Shown: positions 22,529-34,669, numbered from the stretch's first letter. The stretch: 64,000 nt of DNA from Larix kaempferi (GCA_027924585.1 BSBM01000825.1:1220001-1284000); one strand, 5' to 3'. A program made the numbers and translations. Notes: a model not told the origin generated them from the letters alone.

Positions 22529-22687
22529 ATGAAAGTGAAATTTTCCCTAGGAGAAACGACAGAGAAAGATTAAATTTCTTGGGGAAGGAAGTTTGAAGTT
22601 TTAAAAGTTGGTTGTAGATATTGCCCTGGCGACTTCACTTGTGAAAAATTTTCAAGGTTTTTCTGAAGGTATTCAGAAATAGACATT

Positions 22688-24915
22688 GTGGCTACAAGAA
22701 GAAATCCCGGTTCACAGTTCTTCTCAGGCATGGATAATCCAGAAAAGCTCCTCAAGACGGATAAAGGAAAAGGCAAGACAAAAGAAGGTATTCCTCAGTT
22801 TTTGAATATATTCCCTTCTTTTCAAGAAAATTTGTTTGAGGAAGAAAATATTGGTTCAAGTGAAATTTTTTTGCTTAGAACTAAATCAGATTCTGATTTG
22901 AAAGAAACAAAGGTTGATCCAAAAAGTTTGTGGGACTATTCTTTAAAATCTGTCTGGGAAAACTGCAAAAATCTGAAAGGGCTGGTTCCAAAATATCCAA
23001 GGCCCAAAGAATACCTGTGAAAAGTCATAAATTTACAAAACAACAGGTAGTGATTGTTCCACCTTATAATCCACCACCCATGGCTGCCAGATTTGCCCCA
23101 TTGGTTTTTCCCGCTGCTTTACATGATTTGCCTCAAAATTATGGACAGAGAATTGTTACTTTTGATGATGATGGTAATTATACAACACAGCAACATGTTG
23201 ATAACTTTAGTGATTTCATTGATTTAGAAGAAGTGGATCATGATGATGCTAGAATGAGGTTGTTTTCCCAAAGCTTACGAGGCGAAGTCAAAAAATGGTT
23301 CAAAGCTTTAGCTACAGGATCAATTGCTAATTATGATGATTTCACAACTCTTTTTATCAAAAGATGGGAAGACCAGAAGAATCCTTCACAGATGTTGACA
23401 CAGTATAACAATCTGAAGAAAGGAGGTTTTGAGTCGGTTCAAGAATTCTCTGTCAGATTTATGAAAGTTTATAACTCTATCCCTACAGACATAAAACCTC
23501 CAGTAGGAGCAGCCAAGTTACATTATGCAGATGCTTTTGAAGGTGATTTTTCATGCACATTAAGAGAAAGGAGATCTACCACTTTTGCAATAATGATGAA
23601 AGATGCGGTGGAAGTTGAAGCAAATATGATGGCTTTTGGCAAGATGCGGCATAGAGATACAGATCGAAAGAAAAGTAAAGAAGATAATCAAAATACAGCT
23701 TCTTCCTCTTCCACATATGTAAAATTTGAAGCAATGATGAAAACTATGGAGAAGTTGTTAGACAAGTTAGTGGTGGATAACAAAGCTCCGAATAAAGAAC
23801 AAACAGAACCTCAAATCAAAAACCCTAATTTTAGGAGACCCTTTGTCCCACCCATTAGGCCAAGAGATCAGAGGAATCCAAGGAATGCAGAAGAAGATCC
23901 AGTTAGACCTCCTTTTCCTAAAAATTATATTGCTGGGGAAGCTGAAACTGAGATGGTTGAGAGTGACATTCACCATTGTGGCAATTTTGATTCAGAAGTC
24001 TATCTGACTAAACATGAACATGATATGTTCCTTGCAAAAGGAGAATGTTGTAATTTGGAGACAGAAACTGATCAATACCAAATTGGTTACCAAAGTTCTA
24101 TAAACGATCTTCAAAGAAAGATAAATCTAAGAAATAGAGACATTATAATAGACAAAGCAAAAGAGTCAATGGGTAAATCAAAAGGATCTACAGATAAATC
24201 CTCCACCAGTCAGAATGAGCAGCAAACGAGAAGAAAAGAAAATGAAGATGTGCCAAAAGGGATTTCAGATAACAAGAAATATTTAGTGAAAGAAGTTGAT
24301 AAAAATTTGGTTCCTTTCAATATACAAAGTGAAATGTCCAAAGTCAAGATTTGTGTACCTTTCAATGAGATATTAAAGAATAAAGAATACAAGGAACAAA
24401 TTTTTAAGATGATGCAAGTAGAAAATCGAATGGAAATAGATACTTTGGAATTGGATAATGATACTCCTAATATCTGTCTGGGTTCAAGAATGGAAGATAA
24501 TAGTTTTGGGAATATTTCTCCTTTCTATGTAGATTTGAACGTTCATGATAAAGTTGTGCATAATTGTATGTTAGACTTGGGAGCTTCTCATAACCTGATG
24601 CCGAAACTTGTAGTTGAATCTTTGGGGTTGGAAATCACAAGACCATATGATGACCTATTTTCTTTTTATTCAAAGAAAGTTAAATGTTTAGGGTTGATTA
24701 AAGAATTGACAGTCAATCTCAGTAAAATTCCAGTCAAAGGTATCCTCATGGATGTGGTGGTTGCTAATATTCCAGCAAAATTTTGTATGATGTTGTCTAG
24801 ATCATGGGATTCGAAGTTAAAAGGAACTTTGCAGATGGATATGTCTTTTGCTACTATTCCAGTGTTAGGGGTACACAAAAGATTATATGCTGAAAAATGG
24901 TTGCTTATTTGGTAA
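22688..24915 (+). pseudogene. Gag and protease of gypsy B
   Basis: The first frame (22688-23020, its start codon now GTG) begins xATRRNPGSQFFSGMDN. A +1 shift near 22990 leads into the long frame ending at 24915. A retrotransposon gag capsid domain spans about 23200-23640 (MRLFSQSLRGEVKKWFKAL, WEDQKNPSQML). No zinc knuckle is visible. A Lys-rich linker follows. The protease domain at about 24520-24880 has active site MLDLGASHNLMP (D-L-G-A in place of D-S/T-G-A) and the C-terminal MLSRSWDSKLKGTLQMDMS. The Leu in the active-site triad would probably inactivate it. The frame changes again near 24900. Confidence 0.85.
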
Positions 24916-25084
24916 GTGACTTAAAAGAACCTAAAAAGCATGCTATATATGCAGTAGACACATATTTGGGGTCATGCATTCTGTACAATGATGTTGAATC
25001 CAAAGAAAAGATGGATTTAATCGAACCTAAAGAAAATGAAAAAGAAAGACTATTAAGAGAAAAAATTAGAAAAGAACTTGGACA

Positions 25085-25530
25085 ATGCACTTTGATGGAG
25101 CTAGGAGCAGAGAAGGAGCTGGTGCGGGAGTATGGATAATCACACCTGATCGAGAATTCTTGATGTTTTCTTATCAATTGAATTTTGAATGTACAAACAA
25201 TGTTGCAGAATATGAAGCTTTGATTCTGGGGTTGAATGTATTGAGAGATTTAAAAGCAAAAAGAATTGAAGTGTTTGGAGATTCTGAATTAGTAATAAAT
25301 TAGGTAAAAGCTATTTATTAGACCAAACATCCTAAAATGAGGACATACAGGAATGAAGTGTGGGATTTATTGGAAATTTTTTTTGATGAACATGATGTTG
25401 TTTCAATTCCCAGAGTTAATAACACTGTAGCAGATTCTTTGGCCACTGCTGAAGCTACGTTCAAAACCCCTATCTTTTCTAAAAAGAAATATGATATTGA
25501 GGTTATACATAGACCATCTATCCCAGACAA
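25085..25530 (+). pseudogene. Archaeal-type RNase H (aRNH) of gypsy B, upstream of RT
   Basis: A second RNase H, distinct from the RT-linked one. It shows HFDGARSREGAGAGVWI (first Asp at about 25094), CTNNVAEYEALILGL (Glu), IEVFGDSELVIN (Asp) and NTVADSLATAEA (last Asp), so all four catalytic acidic positions are present. This resembles the extra archaeal-type RNase H of plant Tat-lineage gypsy elements. Here it sits between protease and RT. TAG codons at 25301 and 25319 probably replace CAG. The enzyme would degrade RNA in RNA-DNA hybrids during reverse transcription. Confidence 0.8.
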
Positions 25531-27290
25531 TATCAAACATTGGCAGGTTTTTGAAGATGATCAACAGATTAAACGCTTTTTAGAGATGACAGATGAATTC
25601 AATTACAGGTCTATTGATGCAGAAGATGCTGAAGCTGGTCCAGATGAAAAAGATTCCCCTGAAGAAATAGAAAAGTTCAAGCAAAGGATTGGAGGTAAGG
25701 ATATAATTCAGTTGAAGAATAACGTTATCCCTAGAGGCTTGATTCCTTTAGAAAAATTGTTTGATAAAAATGACGTGGTGAAAAATCCAAAAGTAGAACC
25801 TAAACCTGAGGATGTCAAAGATTACAATTTAGGTTGCGAAGAAGATCCCAAATTAGTAAAGCTTTCAAAGAAACTACCAAGAAAGGAAGAGAATAAAAGT
25901 GTGGAAGTGATGCAAAGATTTTCAGATGTTTTCGCTTGGAGTTATGAAGACCTGAAAGAATATGATGTTTCTATTATACAACATACAATTCCTATCAAAC
26001 CTGATGAAAAGCCTTTTAAGCAGAAGTTGAGAAGAATAAATCCCAAGTTGCTTCCAATAATAGAAAAAGAAGTGAGAAAGTTGTTTGATGCTAAGATAAT
26101 CATATCCTTGAGATTTTCTAAGTGGTTGGCTAACCTAGTACCAGTAAGGAAAAAGAATGGCGAAATAAGGTTGTGTGTAGACTTTAGAAATTTGAACAAA
26201 GTCTCTTTGAAAGATAATTATCCACTCCCGAAAATGGATCATATTTTGCAGAAAGTTGTAGGAGCTGAAAGAATTTCTATGTTAGATGGCTTCTCAGGTT
26301 ACAATCAAATTAAAGTTCATCCAGAAGATTAGGAGAAAACTACTTTTACTACTCCATGGGGAACATTTATGCATGCCAAAATGCCATTTGGTTTGATGAA
26401 CGCAGGGGCAACCTTTCAGAGAGCCATGGACATTGCATTTGCAGATGAAAGAGACAAATTTGTGGTAGTATACATGGATGATATCAATGTATATTCAAAG
26501 AATGCTGCTGATCACTGGAAACATCTGGAAAGAGTTTTCTTGAAATGTAGAAGATTTGGGATCTCTTTAAATCCAAAGAAATCTCATTTTTGCATGGAAG
26601 AAGGAAGATTGTTGGGATACATTATATCAAAAGAAAGCATCAAGATTGACCTAGAGAGAGTATTTTCCATATAGAAGATTGGAATCCCTAGAAGTAAGAA
26701 GGAAATTCAGTCATTTATTGGAAGGGTAAATTGGTTAAGAAGGTTCATTCCTAGTTTTGCTGAGATTTTGAGAAACATATCTAAAATGCTAAGAAAAGAC
26801 AAGGAAATTAAATGGACTGAAGAAGCAAGACAATCTTTTGATGATATTAAAAGGGCATTGACTGAAGCACCAGTGTTAATTAGTCCAAATTATTCAAAAG
26901 ATTTCATTATGTTTACTTATGCATCAGAACACATAGTAGCTAGAGTATTGTTACAAAAGAACCAAGAAGGTGTGGAACAACCAATTGCATTTTTCAGTAA
27001 GATTCTAAGGGATGCAGAATTAAATTATAACATTATGGAGAAACAAGCTTATGCTTTAGTGAAAGCATTGAAGGATTTCATGATATACATATTGCACTCT
27101 CATATAATAGCACATGTTCCATCAGCAGCAGTGAAAGATATTCTTACCCAGCTAGATCCCGAAGGAAAAAGAGTAAAGTGGATAGCAGTATTATTGGAAT
27201 ATGATCTTGACATTAAGCCTACAAAGCTGATAAAAGGCCATTTTTTGGCTAAAATGATGACGGAGACAAATTGGGATTCTTTAGGTATGA
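25531..27290 (+). pseudogene. Reverse transcriptase and degenerate RNase H of gypsy B
   Basis: A linker (25531-25890) precedes the RT domain: FSDVFAWSYEDLKEYD, FKQKLRRINPKLLP, LVPVRKKNGEIRLCVDFRNLN, MPFGLMNAGATFQRAM. The catalytic VVYMDD is at 26465-26482. Stops at 26330 (probably CAG to TAG) and 26672 interrupt a frame otherwise shared with aRNH and integrase. The RT-linked RNase H (about 26880-27100) has YAS where the first catalytic Asp belongs, keeps the Glu (NIMEKQAYAL), and has AHVPS where the third Asp belongs. It therefore looks catalytically dead, consistent with aRNH taking over. Confidence 0.85.
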
Positions 27291-28587
27291 ATTTTCCTTC
27301 CAAAATTTCAAAAGAAGCCGTTCCAAATTTCCAAGTAATCGAAGATTTCTCTTTATCTCCCTGGTACGTGGACATTGTGTATGTTCTGCAAAATCTTCAA
27401 GCACTTGTAAATATGGAAAAAACCAGAGCAAGATCAATGAAGTTGAAAGCAACCAAGTTCCGTATATTAGATGGGAATTTATTTTGGAAAGATCTATGAG
27501 GTATTCTGTTGAATTATCTATTAGAGAATGAAGCGCAGCATATTATGGGGGAATTTCATAAAGGCATGTGTGGAGGACATCATTCATGGAAGGCTACCGT
27601 GAACAAGATTCTTAGAGATGGTTTTTATTGTCCCAGCATGTATTCAGATGTATATAAAGAAGTGACCAAATGTCATGAGTGTCAAATTTTTGATGGGAAA
27701 AGAGAACTATTACCATTTCCTTTGAAACCTATTTCAGTTGAAGCACCTTTTCAACAGTGGGGGTTAGATTTCATTGGCAAAATTAACCCAAATTCCTCAG
27801 GGCAGCATAAGTGGATTCTGACTGCTACAAATTACTTCACGAAATGGATTGAGGCCATTCCGACAAGAAATGCCACAGAAACAGTGATAATGAACTTTTT
27901 AGAAGAAAACATCTTATCCAGGTTTGGTTGTCCTAAAAGGATAGTGACAGATAATGCTCCAGCGTTCAAATAAAAAAAGATGATAAATTTTTGTCACAAA
28001 TATCACATACATTTAAATCATTCCACTGCTTCTTATCCACAAGGAAATGGGTTGGCTGAATCTTCAAATAAAAGTCTAGTGAGGATCATAAAGAAGTTGC
28101 TAGAAGATAATTAAAATATGCTTTGTGTACTGATAGAATCAGTACAAAAAGAGCAATTGGCACTTCGCCTTTCTAGTTGGTGTATGGCACAGAGGTAATT
28201 TTTCCTGTTTCTTTGGGTTTTCCAGTTATGAAATTGTTACAAGAAGTAGAAGAAGAACCAAATCATATGCAGAGGAGGATAAATCAAATGATAGAATTAC
28301 ATGAAGTTAGAGAAAAGGCATGCAATAAAACCCAAATGCATCAGGAAAAAATGAAAAAAACTTTTGACAGAAAGGTTAAAGAAAAGAATTTTCAGATAAA
28401 TGATTTAGTTTTGAAGTGGGACTCTAGAAATGAAGATCACCATGGGAACTTTGAGCATTTGTGGAAAGGTCCATATATTGTTGCAAGATACCAAGGAGAA
28501 AATGCATTCACCCTTAAAAATTGCAATGGAGAATTCTTTCCTGGAGGACCAGTAAATGGTAGACACCTCAAACATTATCTCTCTTAA
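27291..28587 (+). pseudogene. Integrase of gypsy B
   Basis: The HHCC zinc finger (HKGMCGGHHSWKAT ... CHECQ) is at about 27555-27690. The catalytic core has WGLDFIGK (first Asp, about 27757), RIVTDNAPAFK (second Asp, about 27945) and PQGNGLAESSNK (Glu, about 28040). TGA at 27497 and TAA at 27971 interrupt it, and the frame changes between about 28090 and 28177. The C-terminal region (28177-28587) runs from VYGTEVIFPVSL through the HLWKGPYIVARYQG beta-rich domain to GRHLKHYLS. It inserts element DNA into the genome. No chromodomain is seen. Confidence 0.87.
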
Positions 28588-28787
28588 AAGGATAGAGGTG
28601 AAAGATAATTTTGTACAGTGTATATATTTGCCTTTACCATGCATTACCAAAAAAAAAAAAAAAAAAAAATGATGATATGAAGCTTGATTTGCAAAATTTT
28701 TTGAATGCAACTCAATGGATCAAGCACTTGGTCTACGATGTTCTTTGCTACCTCACGGGGAGGATAGCATCCCCAGTTGGAGCCAGT
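28588..28787 (+). other. 3' untranslated segment of gypsy B with A21 tract and purine-rich box
   Basis: Holds a run of 21 A at 28649-28669 and CGGGGAGGATAG at about 28756-28767. The latter is the best polypurine-tract candidate, but it lies about 20 bp before the LTR rather than abutting it. The candidate also forms a small GGGGA...TCCCC inverted repeat. Confidence 0.5.
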
Positions 28788-29537
28788 TGTTGACACCATT
28801 TTTTAAATATTCGAAGAAACCCTAAAAGGTTTGTCAAAAATACCCAAAAGAAGTAAATTTACTAGGGATGGGTTGAGTGGAGGGTTATAATACAAAATTA
28901 ACAAAGCAAAAAACCTACAAGTGCAATAGTCCGAAAGAAATTATTGAAAAGGTTAAATCTTAGCGAAGTTTCAACGGCGGAGATGATGAAAGAAAGATCA
29001 ATGGTTATCGTGGATTCCTGCACCGCCCAAAAGTTCGTTTGCAAACGATGGTGAGTGGTTGCAGACATAATACCGCTGGAGTACGTGTCGCATTATTATT
29101 GTCCCGCATCAACATGATAGTGGTATCACAAACCACTACAGCATTGTGCGGAACCACCAAAGGATAATACGAGGTAAACGTGGACCATAGCACATGGCAG
29201 ACGCACAAGGCGCAAGGGAATATGCCATATGTTGACATAAATTAGATGGATGATATACATTGACATAAAATCTAACGACGAGATTCATCCGCATCATGGG
29301 AAGTGCACACTCAATAGAGGAAAGAGTGGTTGCAGTAATTAAACCAGTCTAACAGGTGTCAGAAAATGGTTGATCCGCACACAATAAAAACCGGAGAGGA
29401 AAACCATTATTGGGATCGCGGATACCACCATGGGAAATAAAGAGGCACAAGATCTAACGGCTCAAATCAAAAATCATGTGATCAACGGTTGGAAATAAAG
29501 TATATTCGGAAATCTTCTAGAAAGTTAAAAAAAGAGC

Positions 29538-29547
29538 TTATATAAAA
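29538..29547 (+). promoter_or_regulatory. Proximal TATA box in gypsy B 3' LTR
   Basis: TTATATAAAA, the counterpart of 12155-12164. It lies about 180 bp before the ORF start. Confidence 0.6.
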
Positions 29548-29720
29548 TAAAAGGGTTTTCAAATAACGATATTTTATCTATGTGTCGTTGTTCCTGGAAG
29601 TTTTGAAGACCGGTGGAGATTAGCAGTTGCGACAGAAGGATAAAGACGTGTCTGTACAGGTAGGGTCTGGTGACCTGGCCTACATATTTTAACGGAAATT
29701 TGTTTGTAGAAACGATTTAA

Positions 29721-32700
29721 ATGGAAACTGTGCATGATATAGATGTTTTTAAAGCCAAAGAAGCCCTAGAAGATAGAGATGGGGACATTTACAATACCCT
29801 AATCAGGTTACTGGTCGCTGAAGTCAAGCTTAAGTTGTCTAATTTATTAGAAGAAGGTATAGACATACACAGAGTCCACCAGTCATCCTTGTTAGCCTTC
29901 TGCCCGGACCAAATCCCATCTTTTCCATAATTTGTGTTGTGGTGTGCTGATAATTATTCCAGAGAAGAAAGAACTATTTTAGACAATCGAAAAACCAGAG
30001 TTGTCTGCAAAATAGAGCCTGCCATCATAATTAAAGCCCTAGAAATTATTTTTTCCCAAACCCTCGAGTCTGAAAGTTTTTCCGAAACCCCTGTTATTGA
30101 ATGTTATCATCAAACCCTTCAAGATAATAGAGAAAAGTTTTTGTCTATGTGTCTTAAACCAGAAACAAACATTTTAGATATCCCTTACCCTATAGATATC
30201 GCTTTATTTGATGAAAATACCCGGTTGGTTCTGACATTGTTGGCTTTAATCCTAGGGGTCGATATAGACATGTATGTAACTGAGTTTCAGTTAAGCATTT
30301 TGTATAAAATGAGTACAATTCAACTAGGGATTGATGAAAATCAAATTCCTCGACTTAACTTTGAAGAATTCTTGACTGAAAAGATCCATGACCAGATGGT
30401 CAAATTCTCTACTCTCAGACATTTCAGATTTCAGTCATTTTTGATGAAAATGATCATGGTGGCCAGTCGTGAAGAATTACAATTCCCTGAAATCATTTTC
30501 ACAAAGTTATTAGAAAATAATATGTTTAATTACATAAATTATATGCTCTCAGAAATTTATAGAATGATTTATGGTGAAAGATTGCCTAGAGTATTACCAG
30601 AAATGCAAGCATGTATGCAATTAACTGCAGAATATGTTGTAGGAGATTGGTTCTTGTCAAAAGACAGTATAGTGATCAGGTTATATGGTTTCAAACATAA
30701 ACCCTATGTTTTACCGGCGTTTCTTACCTTAAGGGTTTTCGCTTTGGAGTTCCTTAGGCAGAAGTTGATTGTTGAAGATAATAATTTCTTGCTTTTCAAA
30801 CAAGCAACATATATCAAGTATCTGTTCACACTTGGTCCATTCATAGTGAAAAACAAAAACGCTGTTATTTATATAGAAAATTTATTAAAAGATATGGGAT
30901 TTGAGACAGACATGGCTATTGAATATGACTCGTTAAGCATAATATCAAAACGGAGAACGGATCATCGCATCAAAGCGTTGAATCATCAGGTAATTGAGGG
31001 AATGTCTGATAGAGCAAATCGGCTCGATTATAAGGAAGAAATCATTCCAAATTCTCAAGATAAAGAAATGATATTGACAGATACAACAACAGAGGAAGAA
31101 AGCACGATGAATACTGCAATGGTAGGGTTTAAAAGGCCCATACAAGACATAGTGAACATTGAAAGTGAAGAAGCAGAAAAAGGGAAAAAATTAAAAATGG
31201 ATGAGCAACAAGAGTTAATGGCAGTTTCAGAAGAGGAAGGGAGAACCGAAGTCAAAATACCATAGGTCATGGTAAAGGAGTACAGTATTAAAGAATCCCT
31301 GGTAGAAGATGATGTAAATAAACCACACAATCTGATGGATGTATTTAATGAGCACACTGAAAATAAACAGGAATCCTCTCGGAAAACCAGTTAGTTATTT
31401 CCAAACGTTAGGAATATATCCAACACTGAAGTCAGTTTATTTACTAGTAGAAATGTCAAAGAAAATTCTTTAAAATTTTCAGTTGTTACTAAAGATAAGA
31501 TCTCAGAGATGAAAGTTGATCTAAGAAAAATCAATGCCCCAGATAAAATTTTATTGCATAGACAAATAGGGGAGGTTATATACTTAGATTATTTGGGAGC
31601 GATCTTAAAGGTAGACATGTTGAAAATTTTAGTAGATAAATTAAATAACCAATTGAGACAAGAAAAACAGAAAATAAGTCACGACAGCAACAAATAAAAA
31701 GATTACAAATAGATTTGATAAACAAAGAGGGAGATGCAACAGCAAATTTACTCAAAGAAAAGGATGACACAATTCAGATGTTAAGGCCAAAGCTGAAAAT
31801 CCCAGACACTTTGCTTATCCAAGGAGCCGAACTAACAGTACCGGAAAAAGAAAAAGAAGAGCTGTCAAATGAAGTAAAAGATATTACTGCAAAAATGTTG
31901 AAGCTCACTGAAGAAAAAGTTCATTGGGAAAAAGAGAAGATTTGTTTGGAAGAGAAATTGGAAGAAATAAAGAAAAGGTTAGCAGAATTAGGTCAGCAAC
32001 AGGTACATGCAGGTACAGATGAAGATAAAACTAGATTGGACAGTCTCTTACAAGCCATGTCCTAGGTAAGTCTGAAAGATGTCAAGCTTAAAGAATTGAA
32101 AATTCAAGTACATAAGCTAAAAGAAGAAAATGAAAAAAAGGATAAGGAAATTAAAACTTTGCAAACAAGGAATCAGGAATTATCTGATAATAATAAAGGT
32201 TTGGCAGCTCATGTAACAGGACAGGCTGCAATGCAAGGTTACAAACATATGGTATGGGATCAAATTATAAAGGAAGTTTAAAAATTAAGACCTTATCTTG
32301 ATTATATGAGAATCAAAGAAAAAGTGGCCAAAGACGCTTTTGAAAGTTGCAGAGCAGTCAGAGAGAATTTAAACAGAAAGCCAAAAGAAATAGCACAAAG
32401 GGAAATAACTTTCTTAAATAGTTTAACTGAAGCATATTTGATAGCAATGAATATAATGAATAGAATTTCAGTCATTACATGGGCCAAAAGAATCTTGGGA
32501 AAATATTAACATGTTAAAAATGTTGAAGTTAAAGCTGGAGATATACGAGAGGAAGTAATAAAGTTTAAGAAGCAATTTGAAAAATTAATAAACAAAGGAT
32601 TCCCTGCTTTTTGGGATGAAAAGCATGAATTAATTCCTCCAAATGAATATAAGAGGTTATTGTTTGACATAAGAATGGATCACAAAACGTTTTAGCATTT

Positions 32701-32926
32701 GGATCATATGCTTACTGGAAAGATGTTAATGGAGAAAATTGCAAAGGACTTCGAAATTTTAAATATGTTGATCTCAATCTGTGAGAATCTTCCTCTTGTT
32801 TCTTATGCAGGTCACCTTGAAATGCGAGTCCTAGTGAAGGAAATGACCAGTTATGATCTACCCATGGTCGACCAATGGAACTATGTGGATAAATATGGAA
32901 GGACAAGATATTCTGTCCATTCATAG
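29721..32926 (+). pseudogene. LTR-encoded coiled-coil ORF (3' LTR copy)
   Basis: The best-preserved full-length copy. ATG is at 29721, TAA at 29928, then an uninterrupted 444-codon frame (29934-31265), TAG at 31263, a 1-base deletion near 31665, TAG at 32063, TAA at 32279 and the terminal stop at 32926. Domains are as in the 5' copy: an N-terminal helical domain, the YGFKHKPYVLPAFLTLRVFA segment, an acidic/basic linker, a coiled coil and a C-terminal helical domain. The TGA at GDI*EEV in all three 5' units is CGA here (about 32545), so that stop is derived. The shared TAA (29928 and 12545) must predate insertion or lie in an intron. Confidence 0.78.
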
Positions 32927-33626
32927 ATACATTCACAATTTTTTCCAAGTGGCAAAAATGATGTTTTTATTTTAAAAATTTGTAATATTGTTTAAAGACA
33001 GTTATCTTTCAAGTTAAAACATTTTTAGTTACTAGTTAAAAGAAGTGGTTATGTCAATCTTCTTTCGAATTTTGTATAAAAGACAATGAGAATCATTTTT
33101 GAAAGGGTTGGAAACTCTTTGAGAGACAATAAGTTTTGAAGTCAGAGTTTGATAGATTAATAGAAAGCCGTACAGTGGAAATACCTATCTTTGGAGACTA
33201 GAGATTCATGTGTTGATCATTTTTACAGTCTGTCTTTTCCCTCATCTCTATATATGCATGTTTACTTTCTTTGTTATATCTCCCATTATGTTCTTCTTCT
33301 ATGCGTAAATGAATGTTTGAAATAAATCGGGATTCATATTGGTTATGCCTCGTTTTATCGCATTTAAGTATCTATTATTTCTCCAAAATTGACAATGGAT
33401 TCATCCTAGTTAGATGCTTGTTGTTGATGGATTATCATTATTTCTTTCTATACCACCTGCAAAATCAAATTGATTGTGATATGGTTGCTATCTTGCCTCT
33501 GTGAAAATTTATTTGGTATAAATCTCTTGCTGGCACGTTAGATATTTGAAAGTTGACTCCATACCCAATGTTTCTTGTTTCCTTTTCAACCAAGTAAATC
33601 ATTTTGAGAAATTTTGAGCGTGTTTC

Positions 33627-33637
33627 TATATATATTT
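33627..33637 (+). promoter_or_regulatory. Distal TATA box in gypsy B 3' LTR
   Basis: TATATATATTT, the counterpart of 22362-22372. It lies about 140 bp before the LTR end. Confidence 0.45.
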
Positions 33638-33772
33638 AGACTTTACATATATCTCGTGAGAGAGCCCTCTCTGGTGGAAAAAATGGCTAAGTTTTCTACC
33701 TAAAGTTTGGTTTGGAATAAGTTTCCTTAGGTGTTATTCTTTTACAACCGGGATAAAATCTGAGTGTTAACA

Positions 33773-34669
33773 GTCTTATTAGAGTTTGAGATGAAAGATC
33801 TCGGATGGAATTACTTCCTAGGTTTGGAAGTATGGCAAAGACCAAATGGAATCTTTCTCAACCAAGGTAAGTATGTTGTGGGTATCTTGAAAAGATTCGA
33901 TATGTTGGAATGCAAAGCCATGGCCACTCCCATGGATTCCAACTTAAAGCTATTAGTTGATGACTGTTTAGAGTTAGTGGATGTGACTCTGTACAGATAG
34001 ATTATTGGATCATTAATGTATATAACAAATACCAGGCCAGACATATGTTTTGCTGTGAACACTCTGAGTCAATATCTAGTGGAACCTAGACGAGTTCACC
34101 TAATTGCTGCAAAGCATTTGATGAGGTACCTAAAAGGTATGAGAGATTTTGGTCTCTATTATCATGGAGATCATGACTTTAGATTATATGGCTACACAGA
34201 TGCTAATTGGGAAGGAAGTGTATTAGACAGGAAGAGTATGTTGAGTGGATGTTATTGTTTGGGATCTGCCATGATCTCGTGATTTAGTAGAAAGCTATCA
34301 AGTGTGGCTCTCAGCACAACTGAAGCAGAATATATAGCTTCCTGCTCTGCTAGTTGCAAAGCGGCATGGCTTCGGAAGTTATTATTAGGATTGTTTGAAT
34401 TAGAGATGGACCCCACTGTGATTCTATGTGACAACCAGAGTCATATCAAGATGACAAAAAATCTAGTGTTCCATGATAAGTCAAAGCACATAGAGATCTG
34501 ATATTTCTATATACGGGATATGGTGCAGAAAGGAGCTATAAAGCTCGAATATGTAGGCACTGATGAACAAGTTGCCGATGTATTGACCAAACCTATGTCG
34601 CGAGTAAAGTTTGAGTATTTTGTAGACAAGCTTGGTGTAGTTCAGAAGGACCCTCAAAAGGGGGAGTGA
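33773..34669 (+). pseudogene. Copia A RT C-terminus and RNase H (downstream of gypsy B)
   Basis: Continues the RT cut at 11402: LLEFEMKDLGWNYFLGLEVWQ, GILKRFDMLECKAMATPM, then NTRPDICFAVNTLSQY. The RNase H shows YGYTDANWEGSVLDRKS (first Asp), STTEAEYIA (Glu), LCDNQS (Asp), SKHIEI and EQVADVLTKPM. Stops at about 33998 (probably CAG), 34280 (TGG to TGA) and 34499 (CGA to TGA) break it. The product would copy element RNA and remove it from the hybrid. It ends at TGA 34667-34669. Confidence 0.92.

Larger units (their letters stand above)
11403..33772 (+). mobile_element. Gypsy B: Ty3/gypsy element with ORF-bearing, unequal LTRs
   Basis: A 22.4-kb element nested in Copia A RT. The 5' LTR (11403-22507) is 11.1 kb and the 3' LTR (28788-33772) is 5.0 kb; both start TGTTGACAC and end TGAGTGTTAAC plus A or T. 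The excess in the 5' LTR is two extra tandem copies of a 3.06-kb segment. The internal region (22508-28787) encodes gag, protease, archaeal-type RNase H, RT, RNase H and integrase. The PBS and the Tat-like second RNase H place it near the plant Athila/Tat branch. The flanking pentamers CTCTC (11398-11402) and GTCTT (33773-33777) are a degraded target duplication; the intact Copia reading frame implies CTCTT. Confidence 0.93.
28788..33772 (+). repeat. 3' LTR of gypsy B (5.0 kb, single unit)
   Basis: Matches the 5' LTR from TGTTGACACC to GTTAACA but has only one copy of the 3.06-kb segment. It carries both TATA boxes and one full-length ORF with its 3' non-coding tail (32927-33612). Because the internal region lies between two ORF-bearing LTRs, the element has one complete ORF near each end. 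Confidence 0.93.
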
